In this document: positions 12,405 to 23,474 of the stretch, one piece after another | How positions within the stretch are numbered: position 1 is the stretch's first letter | Layout of the letters: each line of letters begins with the position of its first letter | From: Conus ventricosus | Lineage: Eukaryota; Mollusca; Gastropoda; Neogastropoda; Conidae | Reading direction: 5' to 3' | DNA length: 64,000 bases | NCBI GenBank assembly: GCA_018398815.1 | Contig: CM031595.1 | Span: forward strand, 42,461,819 to 42,525,818 | The notes under the pieces: generated by a model | The model's input: the letters and a program-made list of their open reading frames with translations, nothing else | What the model was told of the DNA's origin: nothing | Database searches by the model: none | Position numbers and translations under genes: made by a program

Positions 12405-12830
12405 CCCGATTTTTCTGACAGGATCGGGAAATCATAGCACAAAAGGGGGATTTACGGGAACTTTCCCTCGGTAAGAGACAAAAACTTCCCCCGATGTTTG
12501 ACAGGGTCGGAATTTTAAACCAAAAATACGGGGGATGACGTAAAATTCCCCTAAATTTTTTGACAGGGTCCCGGGAATCACCCCCCGGGGGGGACAAAGG
12601 GAGGGTGACAGTAAAATTCGCCCGATCGTTTGAAAAGGGGTCGGTTAAAACACCCCAAAAAAGGGAAATTACCGTAACTTCCCCCAATCGTTTTTTACAG
12701 GGTCGGTAATCACCAGCACAAAGGGGGGAAGCAGTAAATTCCCCCGATCGCTTTGACGGGTCCCCGGGAATCAAAAGCAATAAAGGAGTGACAGTAACTT
12801 CCCCCGATCGTTTGACAGGGTGGTAAAAAT
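12405..12830. repeat. 58-bp minisatellite, second copy
   Basis: Repeats of the 'acttcccccgatcgtttgac / agggtcggtaatcaccagc' unit with many homopolymer errors, at the place expected from copy 1. It appears to hold one or two more units than copy 1. Confidence 0.85.
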
Positions 12831-13040
12831 TTTCTCTCTTTTTTTTTATATTTTGGCGTGCCATTCCCGTGCCCCTTCCCCAGTGAAGCCCCCAAAAGGG
12901 CACCTGCCAAATCGGGGGGGAACCCCTAGTGGTGACCCCCCTTTTTTTTTTTGTTTTAAAACAGTGATCTTCTTCAAGGGGAAAATTTTCACCAGAAAAA
13001 AATCATTTATCTTCTTACTTTTATTTACTATTCGTTTTTT

Positions 13041-13535
13041 TTTTTTTTTTTTGTTCCGCTTTGGGCCAATTTTTTTCTTCTTCTTCTTTCTTTTTTTTTA
13101 TTTGGGATTTAAAAATTTATGTGGCTGTCAAAAGTGATCACACCCTACATTAAAAACACGGGGAAAAAGAATTTAAATTTTTGTGATCCTTATGAACTCC
13201 CAATCATGTTCGTAAAAAAAAAACAATTGTGAAAAAGGTAAATCCAAAATGTGGGGCATGCACACGTAAACACGCCAAAAATTGTTTGGACAGCAAAGCG
13301 GAAACTGAAAGGGGAAAAAGCCAGAAACGATAAAAAAATACTCCACAAATTTAAACCCTCAACAAATGTTTTTATGGTTTACAAGGGCTTAAAATGCTTT
13401 CTTTCTTTCTTTTTCTTTTTTTCCTTTAAAAGGGCCCTTTTCACACATCAGAATTTCAGTATTCCCAGCAAAACGCTTAAAAGGCTGTCCAAAGGGAAAA
13501 ACAAGTACCCCCCCTTTTTAAAACCAAAAGTTTTT
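13041..13535. other. T-rich intron, no gene seen
   Basis: Contains long T-runs and CTT repeats. I found no coding motif. Confidence 0.5.
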
Positions 13536-13539
13536 AAAA

Positions 13540-14404
13540 CTTTTTTTTTTTTTTCTTTTTTTTTTTTTTTGCTGTTTCATCTTCTGTGCCACCTCAGTGG
13601 CAGTGCACCCACGCCGCTCATTTCGACACCCCCGTCCACAGCCACAGCCTCGTCTTTCCCGCCGCAGCCCCGGCACCGGCAATCCACAGGGAGCAGTCAT
13701 TGTCAAGTCGTTAATAGGCAACTCACCGGAGAGACGCTGCACTGCTGCCGAGTCACTTCCGCGGTATTCAGTGGCGCCTGTTCTGATCCAACATACGCAG
13801 GACACCACCTACTAAGCCCCCTGCTGACGACAATAATTGCTTAGTCGCGGAGCCGGCGTGAGTGAACTCTCCCCCCGGAGGGCGCCACACTTCCGTCCAA
13901 CGACAGCCCCCATGGACTCGCCGATACCAATGACCCCGACGGAACTAAACCAAGGCTACAGACATGGAGAGGACATCGAAACTGAGGTCACCATGAGAGC
14001 AGGGCATGAAGGGCCACAGGAGACTCTTTTTTTATTTAATGCTGATCGATGAGAATGAGGAAAATGAAGATGATGCTACGGATTTCCATTCCGCTCTGAG
14101 ACTGCATGACGGGGGTGTACTCTACGCTTCCTTTCATAATATATCCCGGCGTCAACCAGGCCAAAGAGATACATACACCTGCAGTGTTGGGCAGGACATT
14201 TGAGTAACACTCTCAGAGACGCATCCATTAAGTGGATGAAACTCGACTGTGTGGTCCCAGTCTTCCCAACTGAGCCTGTAGCAAACTCAACACTGAGTAG
14301 GAGCCGGTCGGGGCAGAAAAATCCATGTGACTCTGATGGGAATCGAACCCACAACCTCCCAGCCGGGAGTCTGCGACGCTAAGCACTTTGCCACGGCGGC
14401 TGGT
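13540..14404 (-). mobile_element. tRNA-derived SINE, copy 1 (long form)
   Basis: Read on the - strand, the element starts at 14,404 with a tRNA-like head: box A-like GTGGCAAAGTGCTTAGC and box B GGTTCGATTCC (plus strand ggaatcgaacc at 14,339-14,349). The body runs about 370 bases to a T-run at about 14,026-14,035 (A-run on -). A further 450 bases follow, ending in a long T-run (13,540-13,571), which would be the poly(A) tail of a - strand insertion. Copies 2, 3 and 4 lie at 19,722, 22,620 and 43,600. At over 800 bases the long form is large for a SINE. Confidence 0.8.
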
Positions 14405-16490
14405 TTCATGAACTTTGTTTTGACTTTCCCTGCTATCTTTTTTCCCCTTTTAGCCTCAGTAACGTCTACACGAATAGAAAATTTTCAAGCACTTTTTCTT
14501 TAAATGAAAAAAAAAAATCAGACTGCATTCTCACATACCCCCCCCCCCCTCCCTCATCCCCCCCCTCCCCCCCCCCCCCCCAAAAAAAAAAAAAAAAAAA
14601 GCAGCTCATGGATCACTTCTCCAGAATGATCTCTTCCAACTTGTAGCACTTTGTTCAAATTACCTCCCCATCCTATTTTTTTTAAAAAAGGAACCCCGTT
14701 AATTTTTCAGCAGTATGACAGTTTCCACCGAGAGTGAGTGGCGTTTGTTTGCTGGCAGAAGGTGTGATCCGCGTGGGGTGGAGCAGTGTGGTGTGTGCAT
14801 GTGTACGCTGTAGTAACCGTCGTGTTTACGAGCGTACGCCACACGCCACAATTAGGATTTTGCACCAAAACACCTGTAGAATCCATGCAAGCAATTTGAA
14901 GCCTACTATAAGTTTGAGCCAGCATTTAATGTTAAAACTGAAAACTGATCAGAAGAACTCCCCCCCAACCATTCCCCCGGGTTTTTGGGGAAAGTTTTTC
15001 CACCCGTTTAAAATTTAAAAACACAATTTCAAAGGCTGACCTTCCCCCTTCTTTGACGTCACATTTTCGGGGCCTTTGCATTCCCCCGGACCCTATCTTT
15101 GCGCCAGCTGGATTTTCCCCAAATGCCCCTTTCCTTTTTTTTTTTAAAAAAATTCCTTTCTGTTTGGGAACCACCTGGCTTGAAACCTTGATGGCCATAT
15201 GAAAGAAAATGAGGAGAATCAACTTTCAGACAAAAAAATTTTAATTTTTCAAAAAAATCAAACTGGGGCCAGTTTTAAAATTACCAAACCCCTTAAGCAA
15301 GGTTGGCGCATTAATTTTTGGGTGCACCCACAATTTTCGGGGGTTTTCAAAGAATAAGCCCACTGAGCTAAAATTTTGACCGCGGTTATTGGCTCTTGCG
15401 TGAAGTAATTCTGGCTTTAAAAACCCCGGGTGACTAAATTTGAATGACTTAATTGAGTAAAGGGTGTTGATCCACAGACGAATTATGGATTCCCTGACCG
15501 TACGTGTGGGGGCATTCACCGCGAAATTTTGAAAGAACAAACAGAGAGGGGAAAAGAGAGAGAGAGGAGAGAGGGGGGGGGGGAGGGGAGGGGGGGGAGG
15601 AGGGGAAGGAGAGGAGGGGAGAGAGAGAGAGAGAGAGAAGGGGAGAAAAACCAAAACCCCCCTTTGGTGAAAAAAATTTTCCCTAAACTTGAACAAAGGG
15701 GAAAAAATTAATGGGGAAAAGGTAAAATCCCTATTTTTCCCGGGCCCCCCGGAAAAAAAAAAAAAAAAAAAAAGGTTTTCAAAAGGGGGTTTTTCTACCT
15801 TCCAAAAAAAATTCGCCCCGAAACAGGAAAATGAAATATTTTCGTACAGAAACGTTTTTAAAAGAGATAAAGCGATTTGGATTACTGTTTTGTCAGCAAA
15901 GATTTAAAAACAAATTTCTCAGGCTTTTAACAGAAAGCACGATCTATTGAAAGCTTTTTGAAGCTCACAGTGAATTTCCCAAACGTTTTTGTATTTTTGT
16001 TTGGGAAAGGGGGTTTAAAAAAAAAAAGCTGAGCTATCAAACCCCTTTCCCCCCTCTTCCGCATCCCTTCCACCAAACTGAAACGGGCCATTGAAAAAAA
16101 ACTGACCAGTGTGAATTTCTCACTACTTTAGGGACAGTTTCCCCAAATTCGGGGGAACTTTAATGATCGTAATGTACTGTAAAATTTTGTTTTGGGCCCA
16201 AACTTCCCGGGAATTTGGGGCATGTGGGTCATTTTTTTATTGTAATGTGTTTTTGTATTGCTTTTTACTTTATTGATTGCACTGCATTGCACAAAGGAAA
16301 ATATATCAAAAAACGTAAATATTTTGACTGGATTTCGCTGTAAATGTTTTTTTTCCGTTTTTTGTTTACCCACATTTTACTGGGATCATTGTTTAAAACG
16401 CATTGCATCCTACTAAAATATTTTATGTCGAGAGTTATTTATCGGTCAAAAAAGTTTTTTAAATTTTAAAAAATTAATGGTCAAATTAAA
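14405..16490. other. Intron, low complexity, no gene seen
   Basis: Includes a C-run and A-run (14,538-14,600), GA repeats (15,540-15,640) and an A-run at 15,752-15,773. Open frames are low complexity. Nothing recognisable. Confidence 0.55.
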
Positions 16491-16494
16491 AATT

Positions 16495-17300
16495 GAGACA
16501 CAAGGGAAAATCACCCGGGGAAATCACCTTCTCACCAGGACCGTCTCCAAACTTCCCCCAACCTTGGGGCTCTTCCTCAGCTCAGCTCTCCCTCTCGCGC
16601 GGCCCTCCAATCCTTCACCTCCAGGGGACTCCCCGGCTTTGTCCCGACGCACCCGTGCAGGATGAGCTCCTTTTGGGGATCGGCCCCAAATACATCCCGG
16701 CGTTTTTGTCCCCGGGGCTCTTGCACGTGCCCCCCGGTTGGGTCTCGGGCCCGTCGCTCGGGCGGGGCTCGTTTTTGTCTTTGATCTTTGTGGTTCCTCC
16801 GCGTGGGAACTCGGGGGGTGTCCCTTGGGACAGTTGGCCCCACACTTCAAAGGGGCCTGCAGACAGAAGGCGGGGGGGGCGGGGGCGGGTTGTTTGCCCG
16901 TGCATGCAGCGTTGCGGCCCGGGTGAGGATCTTGCAAACCCTCCACCAGGGCCCACCATGGGGGGGTCGGGGGCAGAAACATCCCCAGGGAGTCAAGGTC
17001 GTCCTGGCGGGAGGAGGGGGGGTCCGGTAGGGAGGATCGGGTGGCCCGGGAAGCGGGCACCCTCCCCCCCGGCCCCGTTTTGGGCACCAGTTTTATGAAA
17101 GCAAATTTCCCGGACACCAAGGGGGTTGCACCGAAACGGCTTGGGATCCGTGTTGTCCTCGCTTTCAGACCGGGGACCCCGTGGTTTGGCCTGGGTCTCG
17201 GAGGCGGGAAGCCCCGGCCATCCATAAACTGATGACGGCCCACATGCATCCCAAAAATGTGTTTTTTTGGGGATGTGCCTGCACATTTCTCGTCCCCACG
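16495..17300. other. GC-rich CpG-containing block of unknown nature
   Basis: About 800 bases are much richer in G and C than either flank, with frequent CG. A 263-codon open frame runs through it on the - strand (16,524-17,315) and a 201-codon frame on the + strand, both Pro/Gly/Arg-rich, as expected by chance in GC-rich DNA. I recognise neither. It could be the remnant of another GC-rich retroelement similar in composition to the DIRS elements further right, or a regulatory CpG island. Confidence 0.4.
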
Positions 17301-17309
17301 ACCCATTTT

Positions 17310-18304
17310 GAACAATGCACAGCAACCAAAATTCAGCTCACATGTGCAACGAAAACGATAACACAGTTTAGCGCTGTTTTGTGCGTGGGGAATAAAGTAC
17401 TTGGTTCATTAACCTTTGATAATTATACCCCCCCCCACCTCCACCTCCCTTCCCTACCCTCAACTCCCTTCCATTTTCTCTCCCTGCCCCCCCATGCTCC
17501 CCTCCCTCCATCACACTCCACATCCCTTATCATCTTTCTTTTTCAATTGAAAGGAAACCTAAACCGAGGCAGGGAACAGCAAAATCAAGACATCTCATGT
17601 AAGATTCCTTTCATACCAATCAAACCAAGGTTACCTGTATTTTGTAACTGTTCATCAGTGTAATTGTTTGACTGTATTCAAGATTAAAAAGAAAAGGGCC
17701 GTGCCAGTCTTGAATGAATGCTAATTTGAGTTCGTTCATTCTCCGGTGGTTGTTGCTGTGTAGATGTGTCAGGTACAAGGTATGTTATATTATGGGAAAG
17801 CTTGGAAGATCTTTTTTTTTTTTTTTTTTTTTTTTTGGGGGGGGGGGGGGGGTCTCCTCGTTTGTTCTGTGATTTCTGTGCTGTCATTTCTGCTGGGCAT
17901 TTTGGTGTCGTAAGCAGTATTCGTTTCGAGTTCTAGGGCCGTGTATTTATTTCATCTTTTTCTATTGCTGACCAGCCACTCTTGCTGTAAATGAATCCAA
18001 CATACTTGAAAGAATCTCTCTCCCTCCCTCTCCCTCTCTCCCTGCCCTTTCCCTCCCCCTTCTCTCTCCCCTTTTTTTTTCCCCATCTCTTCCTCCAACC
18101 CTCCCTCTTTTATTCTCTCTCTCTCCCTCTTTCTCTCTCTCCCTCCTTCCCTCTCTCCTCTCTCTCCCTTCCTTTCTCTCCCTCCTGCCCCCTCTCTCTC
18201 CCTCTTCCTCTCTCCCCCTCTTATCGCTCCCTCCACCTCCTTCCCCTCTCCCTCTCTCCCCATCCCCCCCCCCCCCCCCCCCTCTGTCTCCTCCACGCAA
18301 GCAG
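17310..18304. other. Intron with T/G-runs and long CT tract
   Basis: Holds a T-run followed by a G-run (17,812-17,851) and a CT-rich tract at 18,017-18,290 that leads directly into the acceptor at 18,303-18,304. The CT tract acts in place of a normal polypyrimidine tract. Confidence 0.6.
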
Positions 18305-18610
18305 GTGTCCACCGACGGTCTGATCCTGAGGACCACCCTGAACCAGCAGCAGACGCTGAGCGTCACCAAGAGGGCCGACCTGACCGGGCTGAGGGTCGTG
18401 GCCGACAAGCCGCTCGCCCTCTCCTGCGGCGCCAGCCGGAACCGCCTGAAAAAGCACTGCTGCCAGGACCACCTGTGGGTGCACCTGCCCGGGCTGGACG
18501 CCTGGGGGAGGGAGTACTTCACCTTCCCCACCACCGTCGTGGCCGGCCAGGACGAGGTCGGGGAGAGGAGCGATCTCTACTACCTGGCCGGGACGGAGGA
18601 GAACACCACG
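18305..18610 (+). CDS. IgGFc-binding domain, middle exon
   Basis: The 102-codon exon is flanked by ccacgcaagcag and by gtactgag, phase 0 at both ends. It reads VSTDGLILRTTLNQQQTLS, then RADLTGLRVVADKPLALSCG, then DHLWVHLPGLDAWGREYFTF. The 'SDLTGT.V.S.KP..V.SG' and 'DHL..QLP....WG.EF' blocks are the expected core of the IgGFc-binding N-terminal family. Cys residues near 'CCQDH' could form disulfides. It is clean sequence and follows exon 2,090-2,647 in protein order, though 15.6 kb away. The short G-rich intron after it ends at 18,951. Confidence 0.85.
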
Positions 18611-18804
18611 GTACTGAGTGGGGAAGGGGCTCCGGGGGAGGGGGGGGGGGGGGCAAAGTGGGGTGGGGGGAGAGGAGGGGTGGGGGGTAGGGGTGGGGGG
18701 AGGGAGTAAAGGGGAGGGGTGGGAGATGAAGTTGAATACCACAAAGGAAATTCGGTCCCCCCGTCCGACCTCCCATCCCTTCTTCCTCCTACACCCACGC
18801 TTAT

Positions 18805-18848
<44 letters not shown>

Positions 18849-18951
18849 TTCAATCGTCCTGAACTTCCTCTCTGTACCTACTTTCACTATCAAAGAGCTG
18901 TCTATTCTTAACTCCCCTTCTTCGCCCCCCCCCCCCTTTTTTTTTCCCCAG
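18611..18951. other. G-rich intron with (GA)n
   Basis: Starts gtactgagtg. It contains dense GGGG tracts (18,615-18,720), able in principle to form G-quadruplexes, and a pure (GA)n at 18,807-18,846. It ends in tttttttttccccag. Confidence 0.8.
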
Positions 18952-19284
18952 GTTTATCTGGACTGCAACACGTCCTTGACCCTGACCCAGGCCATGACTT
19001 GGTACCAAACCAGCCTGGACTCCTCCACGGGCTTTCACGTCTTCTCTGCCGACAACCCTTTCGTCGTGGTCAAGGTCGTGCAGGGGATCAAGACCATCAT
19101 TGACCCTTGCATGGTGACACTGACCTCCACCTCTCTCTGGGCCACGACCTTGACCTTTCCCATGCCGGAAATCCCGTCCTGGGAGAACCAGCATTACAAG
19201 TTCCGGATGGCGGTCCTGATGGAGGAATCTCAGACGGCGGACTTCAGGGTGAATGGCATGGTTCCTGATATTACGTGGGAAAAG
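18952..19284 (+). CDS. IgGFc-binding domain, C-terminal exon
   Basis: After the acceptor at 18,950-18,951 the frame reads VYLDCNTSLTLTQAMTWY, then FHVFSADNPFVVVKVVQG, then CMVTLTSTSLWATTLTFPMP and DITWEK. Loss of the frame downstream and the gtgagcca at 19,285 suggest a phase 0 donor there; an alternative donor is gtaagg at 19,302. Blocks such as 'NPFVVVKVVQG' and 'DPCMVTL' fit the last third of the IgGFc-binding domain, where a phrase like 'P.MV.VP....W' is usual. One sequon (NTS). Together with the two upstream exons it completes a domain of roughly 350 residues. Confidence 0.85.
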
Positions 19285-19721
19285 GTGAGCCAGCTGAGAA
19301 GGTAAGGTAACAGACCAGCCCATCACAAAGGGCCATATCAGGGCTGGTCACTGCGTTGAAGTCAACTCAAAAGTCCTATCAAAAAGAAGAAAAAAACTCA
19401 TTCACAAAACCCTCCAAAAACACCTAAAACCGCACCAGAAATTTTGTTTAAAAAATCTTTCCTCTGCTAAATTCTTAGATCAGATTAAAAATTTTGATCC
19501 TTTTCAGAAAGTCAAAGATAACATCAGGTGGGATATCTCTGAACGAGGTTTTCATTAAGTCAGCTGTAAAGTGTTTATGTCTCACATCACGCAAGGCCCA
19601 ACACTCTAAAAGAACATATTTCACTGCGAATGGTACATGACATGGAATGCACCACGGAACTTCTGCACCTTTTAAAAGATAAAAGAGGCACACAAAATAC
19701 AAGGAATGTGAAGTAGCACTT

Positions 19722-20474
19722 TTTTGTGCTGTCCCATCTTCTATAACTTCAGTGGCACTGCTCTGACGCCGCTCACTCTGACCCCTCGTCCACAGCCACA
19801 GCCAGGCCCTGTCCCCCAGAGCCCCGGCACCGGCATTCCAGAGGGAGTAGTCAGCGTCAAGTCGTCATGAGGCAAGCCAACAGAGAAGACACTGAACTAC
19901 TGCCCAGGCACTTCGGTGGTGCCCGGTGGTGCCTGTTTCGATGCCCCTACTTAACAGCGATAATTGTTTAGTCGCAGAACAAGCGAGAGTGAGCTACCTC
20001 TCCAAAGGGCGCCACCACGTCCCGTCAAACGACAGTTCCCATGAATTTGCCGATTCCGATGACCACGATCGAATCAAAGCTTGGCCATGTAAGTGGCGAG
20101 GCAATGGAGTCTGAGTCACCATTAGAGCAGGGCATGAAGGGTTACACAATTTGATTTCGATGACGATGAGGATGATGAAAAATATGCAGCGAATTTCCAT
20201 TTGAATTATCAATGACTTATCCCTGCGTCAACCAGGCCCGAAAAATACAGACACCTGCCGCGTTGGTAAAAAAAATGTGAGCAACTCTCTCAGCGACGCA
20301 TCCATTAAGTAGATGAAGCTCGACTGTGAGGTCCCAATCTTCGCAGTTGAGCCCAAAGCAAACTCAGCTCGGGTAGGAGCCGGTAGGGGCAGAAAAATGG
20401 CTCAGATGGGAATCGAACCCACGATCTCCCAGCCGGAAGTCCGTGACGCTAACCACTACGCCACGGCAGCTGGT
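19722..20474 (-). mobile_element. tRNA-derived SINE, copy 2 (long form)
   Basis: Closely matches 13,575-14,404, including the far segment (ccacagccacagccaggccc, ccccggcaccggcattccag) and the tRNA-like head at its right end (box B complement ggaatcgaacc at 20,410-20,420). It sits in the intron after 19,284. That two copies share the extra 450 bases shows it is part of the element and not chance flank. Confidence 0.8.
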
Positions 20475-21055
20475 AGTAACGTAGATTTCTTTAATACTTC
20501 CCAAATGGCATTACCATTGTGACGCCGGACTGCTATTTGTCAACAACATATCTCGCAACATTGGATAAACCTTCATCAAAGTTTGATTGTACGGCAATCT
20601 ATAGAAATGTTCGAGGTTTTGAAACTACGGGTCAGTACTGACAGAATTTCGAAGGTAAAGCTGTTCTCAAGCAAGCAGAAATACTATCTGATAGGGGACG
20701 CTATCTTCTGTTGAGGAGATAGCTGAACTGTTCTTTTATTTATCTATTTTTTGCTTATTCATTTATTTATTCTTTCTGTTTGTTGGTTGGTTCTGTTGTT
20801 GTTGTTGTTGTTGTTGTTGCGTTCCTTTCTTGATTTCTGATTTTCCTTCAGTATCTCAGTCTCTAACCCTCTTCCCCCTTTTACATTTTCATTTCATCTG
20901 ATAGCTAGTTTTCTATTCCCCTGTCTTTATCCTCCTGCCCCTCTCTGTTCCATCCTCTCTTTCTTCCTGCTATTTTTTCTGTATTCCTCTCTCTGTACAT
21001 CCCTCCCCCCTCTCTTAAGCCATCTGCCCTTTCCCTTTCCTCTCCTTTCCTTCAT
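20475..21055. other. Intron with (TTG)n, no gene seen
   Basis: Ordinary AT-rich intron with a TTG repeat at 20,792-20,819. Confidence 0.6.
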
Positions 21056-21059
21056 ATTT

Positions 21060-21143
21060 TATTTAATCCGTCTCTCTTCTCTCATAATTCTGTCCCCTCT
21101 CTCTTTCTTCTCCCTCTCCCCTCTTCCCTCTGTCTGTCCATGT

Positions 21144-21221
<78 letters not shown>

Positions 21222-21255
21222 TGCGAGCGTGCGTGCGTGCGCGCGCGCATGTATG

Positions 21256-21319
<64 letters not shown>

Positions 21320-21374
21320 TAGATACCAGTTTAAATATATATATATATGTGTGTGTGCGTGTGTGTGTGTGTGT

Positions 21375-21424
<50 letters not shown>

Positions 21425-21425
21425 T
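21060..21425. repeat. Long (TG)n-(TA)n-(TG)n microsatellite
   Basis: CT-rich lead-in, (TG)n at 21,145-21,216, GCGTGC steps, (TA)n at 21,259-21,316, GATA steps and a second (TG)n at 21,350-21,420. Alternating purine-pyrimidine sequence over 270 bases can adopt Z-DNA or cruciform forms (known property). Frames across it are artefacts. Confidence 0.95.
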
Positions 21426-21714
21426 GGTTTGGCGCGCGAGCGCCTGCGCGCATTCGTGCGTGTAGGTGCGCATGTCTGTGTGCGCGAACTCTCTTGTGCA
21501 CGCACATGGGTCGAGGGTTCGGGGTGGGGGAGGGGGTGATGGAGAGGGGGTGATGGGTCTATGATCATCATCAAATACATTCTACCTCCGCCTGGACAGT
21601 CCGCCCATTACACCTGATCAAATGTACGATTATCTCCTCGCCTGCCTTCACGTTAGCGAAATGTCCGCAGTCATGACAAACGAATGCGCAGGTAGCAACG
21701 GCGGGGAACCAGAG

Positions 21715-21897
21715 CGACGGTTCCGCCTCAGAGGTGGCGGTGGTGGGCGGGAACTCTCGGACACCGAAATGACACGCCTGGGCGACAGGCTGCTCGTGCT
21801 GACCTCCGTCACGGGCACGTCACGCATGGCCGCCTACGTCACAGCCTGGAACGGGTACCGGGGTCTGTGCTTTGCCCTCGGGGGTGACGGCATGGAG
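21715..21897 (+). CDS. Probable fourth exon of IgGFc-domain gene
   Basis: The frame RELSDTEMTRLGDRLLVLTS continues through TSRMAAYVTAWNGYRGLC to a GAG before gtgggtcc at 21,898, which is phase 0 like the other exons. Base composition is coding-like and clean. The start is uncertain: the phase 0 acceptor candidate is the ag at 21,713-21,714, but other AGs exist between 21,670 and 21,735. I do not recognise the fold; by position it follows the IgGFc-binding domain. It could also be a chance open frame. Confidence 0.5.
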
Positions 21898-21939
21898 GTG
21901 GGTCCATGGGGATGGTGTGTCTCCTCCAAGGAGGTGGTG

Positions 21940-22075
21940 TTTTCGTCCCGCGTCTGTTGGTTGGTTTGTCTGTCTGTAATTTCGAAAAAAAAAATAACGA
22001 CCTGATTTCAACGAAACTTGGTGGGAGGATGATATGTGCGTGAAGGACGAACTCACTGAATTCTCCTGGGGGACT
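21940..22075. repeat. Dispersed-repeat tail (cgatttcaacgaaacttggtg type)
   Basis: The phrase 'gatttcaacgaaacttggtg' followed by ggaggatgatatg is a widely seen animal repeat tail, recognised from memory. It is followed by C- and G-runs at 22,100-22,181 and 22,317-22,338. Confidence 0.45.
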
Positions 22076-22146
22076 GGATTGAAGGATGGATTGAGTGACC
22101 CCCCCCCCCCCCCCCCAAGTTTTGAGAGACAGCATTTTTTTCCTTT

Positions 22147-22177
<31 letters not shown>

Positions 22178-22619
22178 GGGGGAGTTTTCTCGAGACGTAA
22201 TGGTTTGATTTCAATGGAAAAACTTCATCAGCTGTATTCATGTCTACGAGCTTGTAAGGTTGGGTGCGGATTTGCCTTACAGTTCAAACCCACTGAAGAA
22301 CGTACTATCACGGAAGGGGGGGGGGGGGGGGGGGGGGGTTATGCAGGTGGGGAAGAGGTAGCGGTGGAGGGTAAACTATGCATCCAGTGTAACAAACCGA
22401 ACCAGCAATCTGGAAATGAAAGGACTGTTCGACCTTCAAGAAAACCTGCGCTGCACAGAGTACTCTTTTTTTTTCTTTTCATATTGCTTAAAAGCAGCCC
22501 CATATTCTGTGCTCTCTGAGTGGTGGTGCCACCAGGACGGTCACCTTCCCAAAGTTCCACCCTGCAGCTTTAATCCTGTCTCATTCCCAGCTCAAGCATG
22601 TTTGATGCCTTTAAACTTT

Positions 22620-23070
22620 TTTTTTAAATTATTATTATTATTATTTTTTTTTTTTACTATTGTTGCTTCTAAATAATGATAAATGAGGATGAAGGAAATG
22701 AAGATGACGCTACAGAGTTCCACTCTGACCAGAGACCACCTGACAAGGCATTTTTCCACGCTTCCTTTCTCCGTATATTCCAGCTGTCAACCAGGCCCGA
22801 GTGATTCAGACACCTGCAGTGTTGATTAGGAAACCGGGAGCAACGCCATCAGATACGTATTCTTTGGTGGTTGAAACTCCACTGAACGGCTCCAATCATT
22901 CCATTTGAGTCTACCGTTCACGCAGCGTTGAATATGACCCCCCCCCCCCCCTCTCCCCAAACAAAACAAAACATAAAAAAGAGAGATAAATTCCTCTTAT
23001 GTAAATCGAACCCATGTCCCCCCAGCCGGCAAGTCCGCGACTCTAACCATTGCACTACAGCAACTGATAC
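22620..23070 (-). mobile_element. tRNA-derived SINE, copy 3 (short form)
   Basis: Contains the short-form body (gatgaagatgacgctacagagttcc; ccaggcccga) and tRNA-like right end (box complement aaatcgaaccc at 23,000-23,010, cgactctaaccattgcacta). Its left end is a T-rich run at 22,618-22,660, so it lacks the extra 450 bases of copies 1 and 2. Confidence 0.7.
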
Positions 23071-23194
23071 AGCATACCATCTATCATCCCCACACTTGAT
23101 GACTAATTCCTAAGGTGTAGAACCAAAGCGAGCATCCACCCATAAAGAGTGAAGGCTGTCAGTACGTCTATCTTATCATGTTTCCAGCCAATCT

Positions 23195-23470
23195 GCTGAC
23201 ACTCATTCATTCATTTATTCGTCATAATTCATTTATTTATTCATTCATTTATTCACTTGTTTACTTATTCATTATAATAATAATTCTACTACTACTACTA
23301 CTACCGCTACTAATGATGAGAAGAAGAAGAAGAAGAAGAAGAAGAAGGTACACCCGAAGGTGTGTGTGAGGCCCAGAGAAGTATTATTATCATTGTTGTT
23401 ATGATAATAATAATAATAATAATAATAATAGATAATAGTAATTATCATTATTGTTATTATTATTTCAACC
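23195..23470. repeat. Cluster of simple repeats
   Basis: ATTC/ATTT repeats (23,203-23,275), CTA repeats (23,287-23,307), GAA repeats (23,322-23,346) and ATA repeats (23,403-23,431). Between the last two lies acacccgaaggtgtgtgtga ggcccagagaag, which resembles the end of the foldback element at 29,403. Confidence 0.85.
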
Positions 23471-23474
23471 TGTA

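Larger units (their letters stand above)
11290..13040. repeat. Duplicated segment, copy 2 (noisy)
   Basis: Parallels 1,875-3,480 part for part: GA tract, IgGFc-domain exon, intron, 58-bp array, and tail with ttttggcgtgcca and gatcttcttcaagg. Differences are mostly homopolymer length changes, with runs such as cccc and gggg stretched. Confidence 0.8.

Noticed and set aside
14339..14404. Functional tRNA gene
   Set aside because: Boxes A and B are present, but the unit is repeated with a shared body and poly(A)-like tail, and no acceptor stem pairs; it is a SINE head.
16524..17315. 263-codon open frame on - as a gene
   Set aside because: Low-complexity Pro/Arg/Gly in GC-rich noisy DNA, open on both strands, no motif and no splice context.
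18221..18853. 210-codon - strand open frame across the IgGFc exon
   Set aside because: Shadow of the + strand exon 18,305-18,610 and of flanking CT/GA repeats.
21059..21580. 173- and 136-codon open frames of His/Thr and Ile/Tyr repeats
   Set aside because: Translations of the TG/TA microsatellite.
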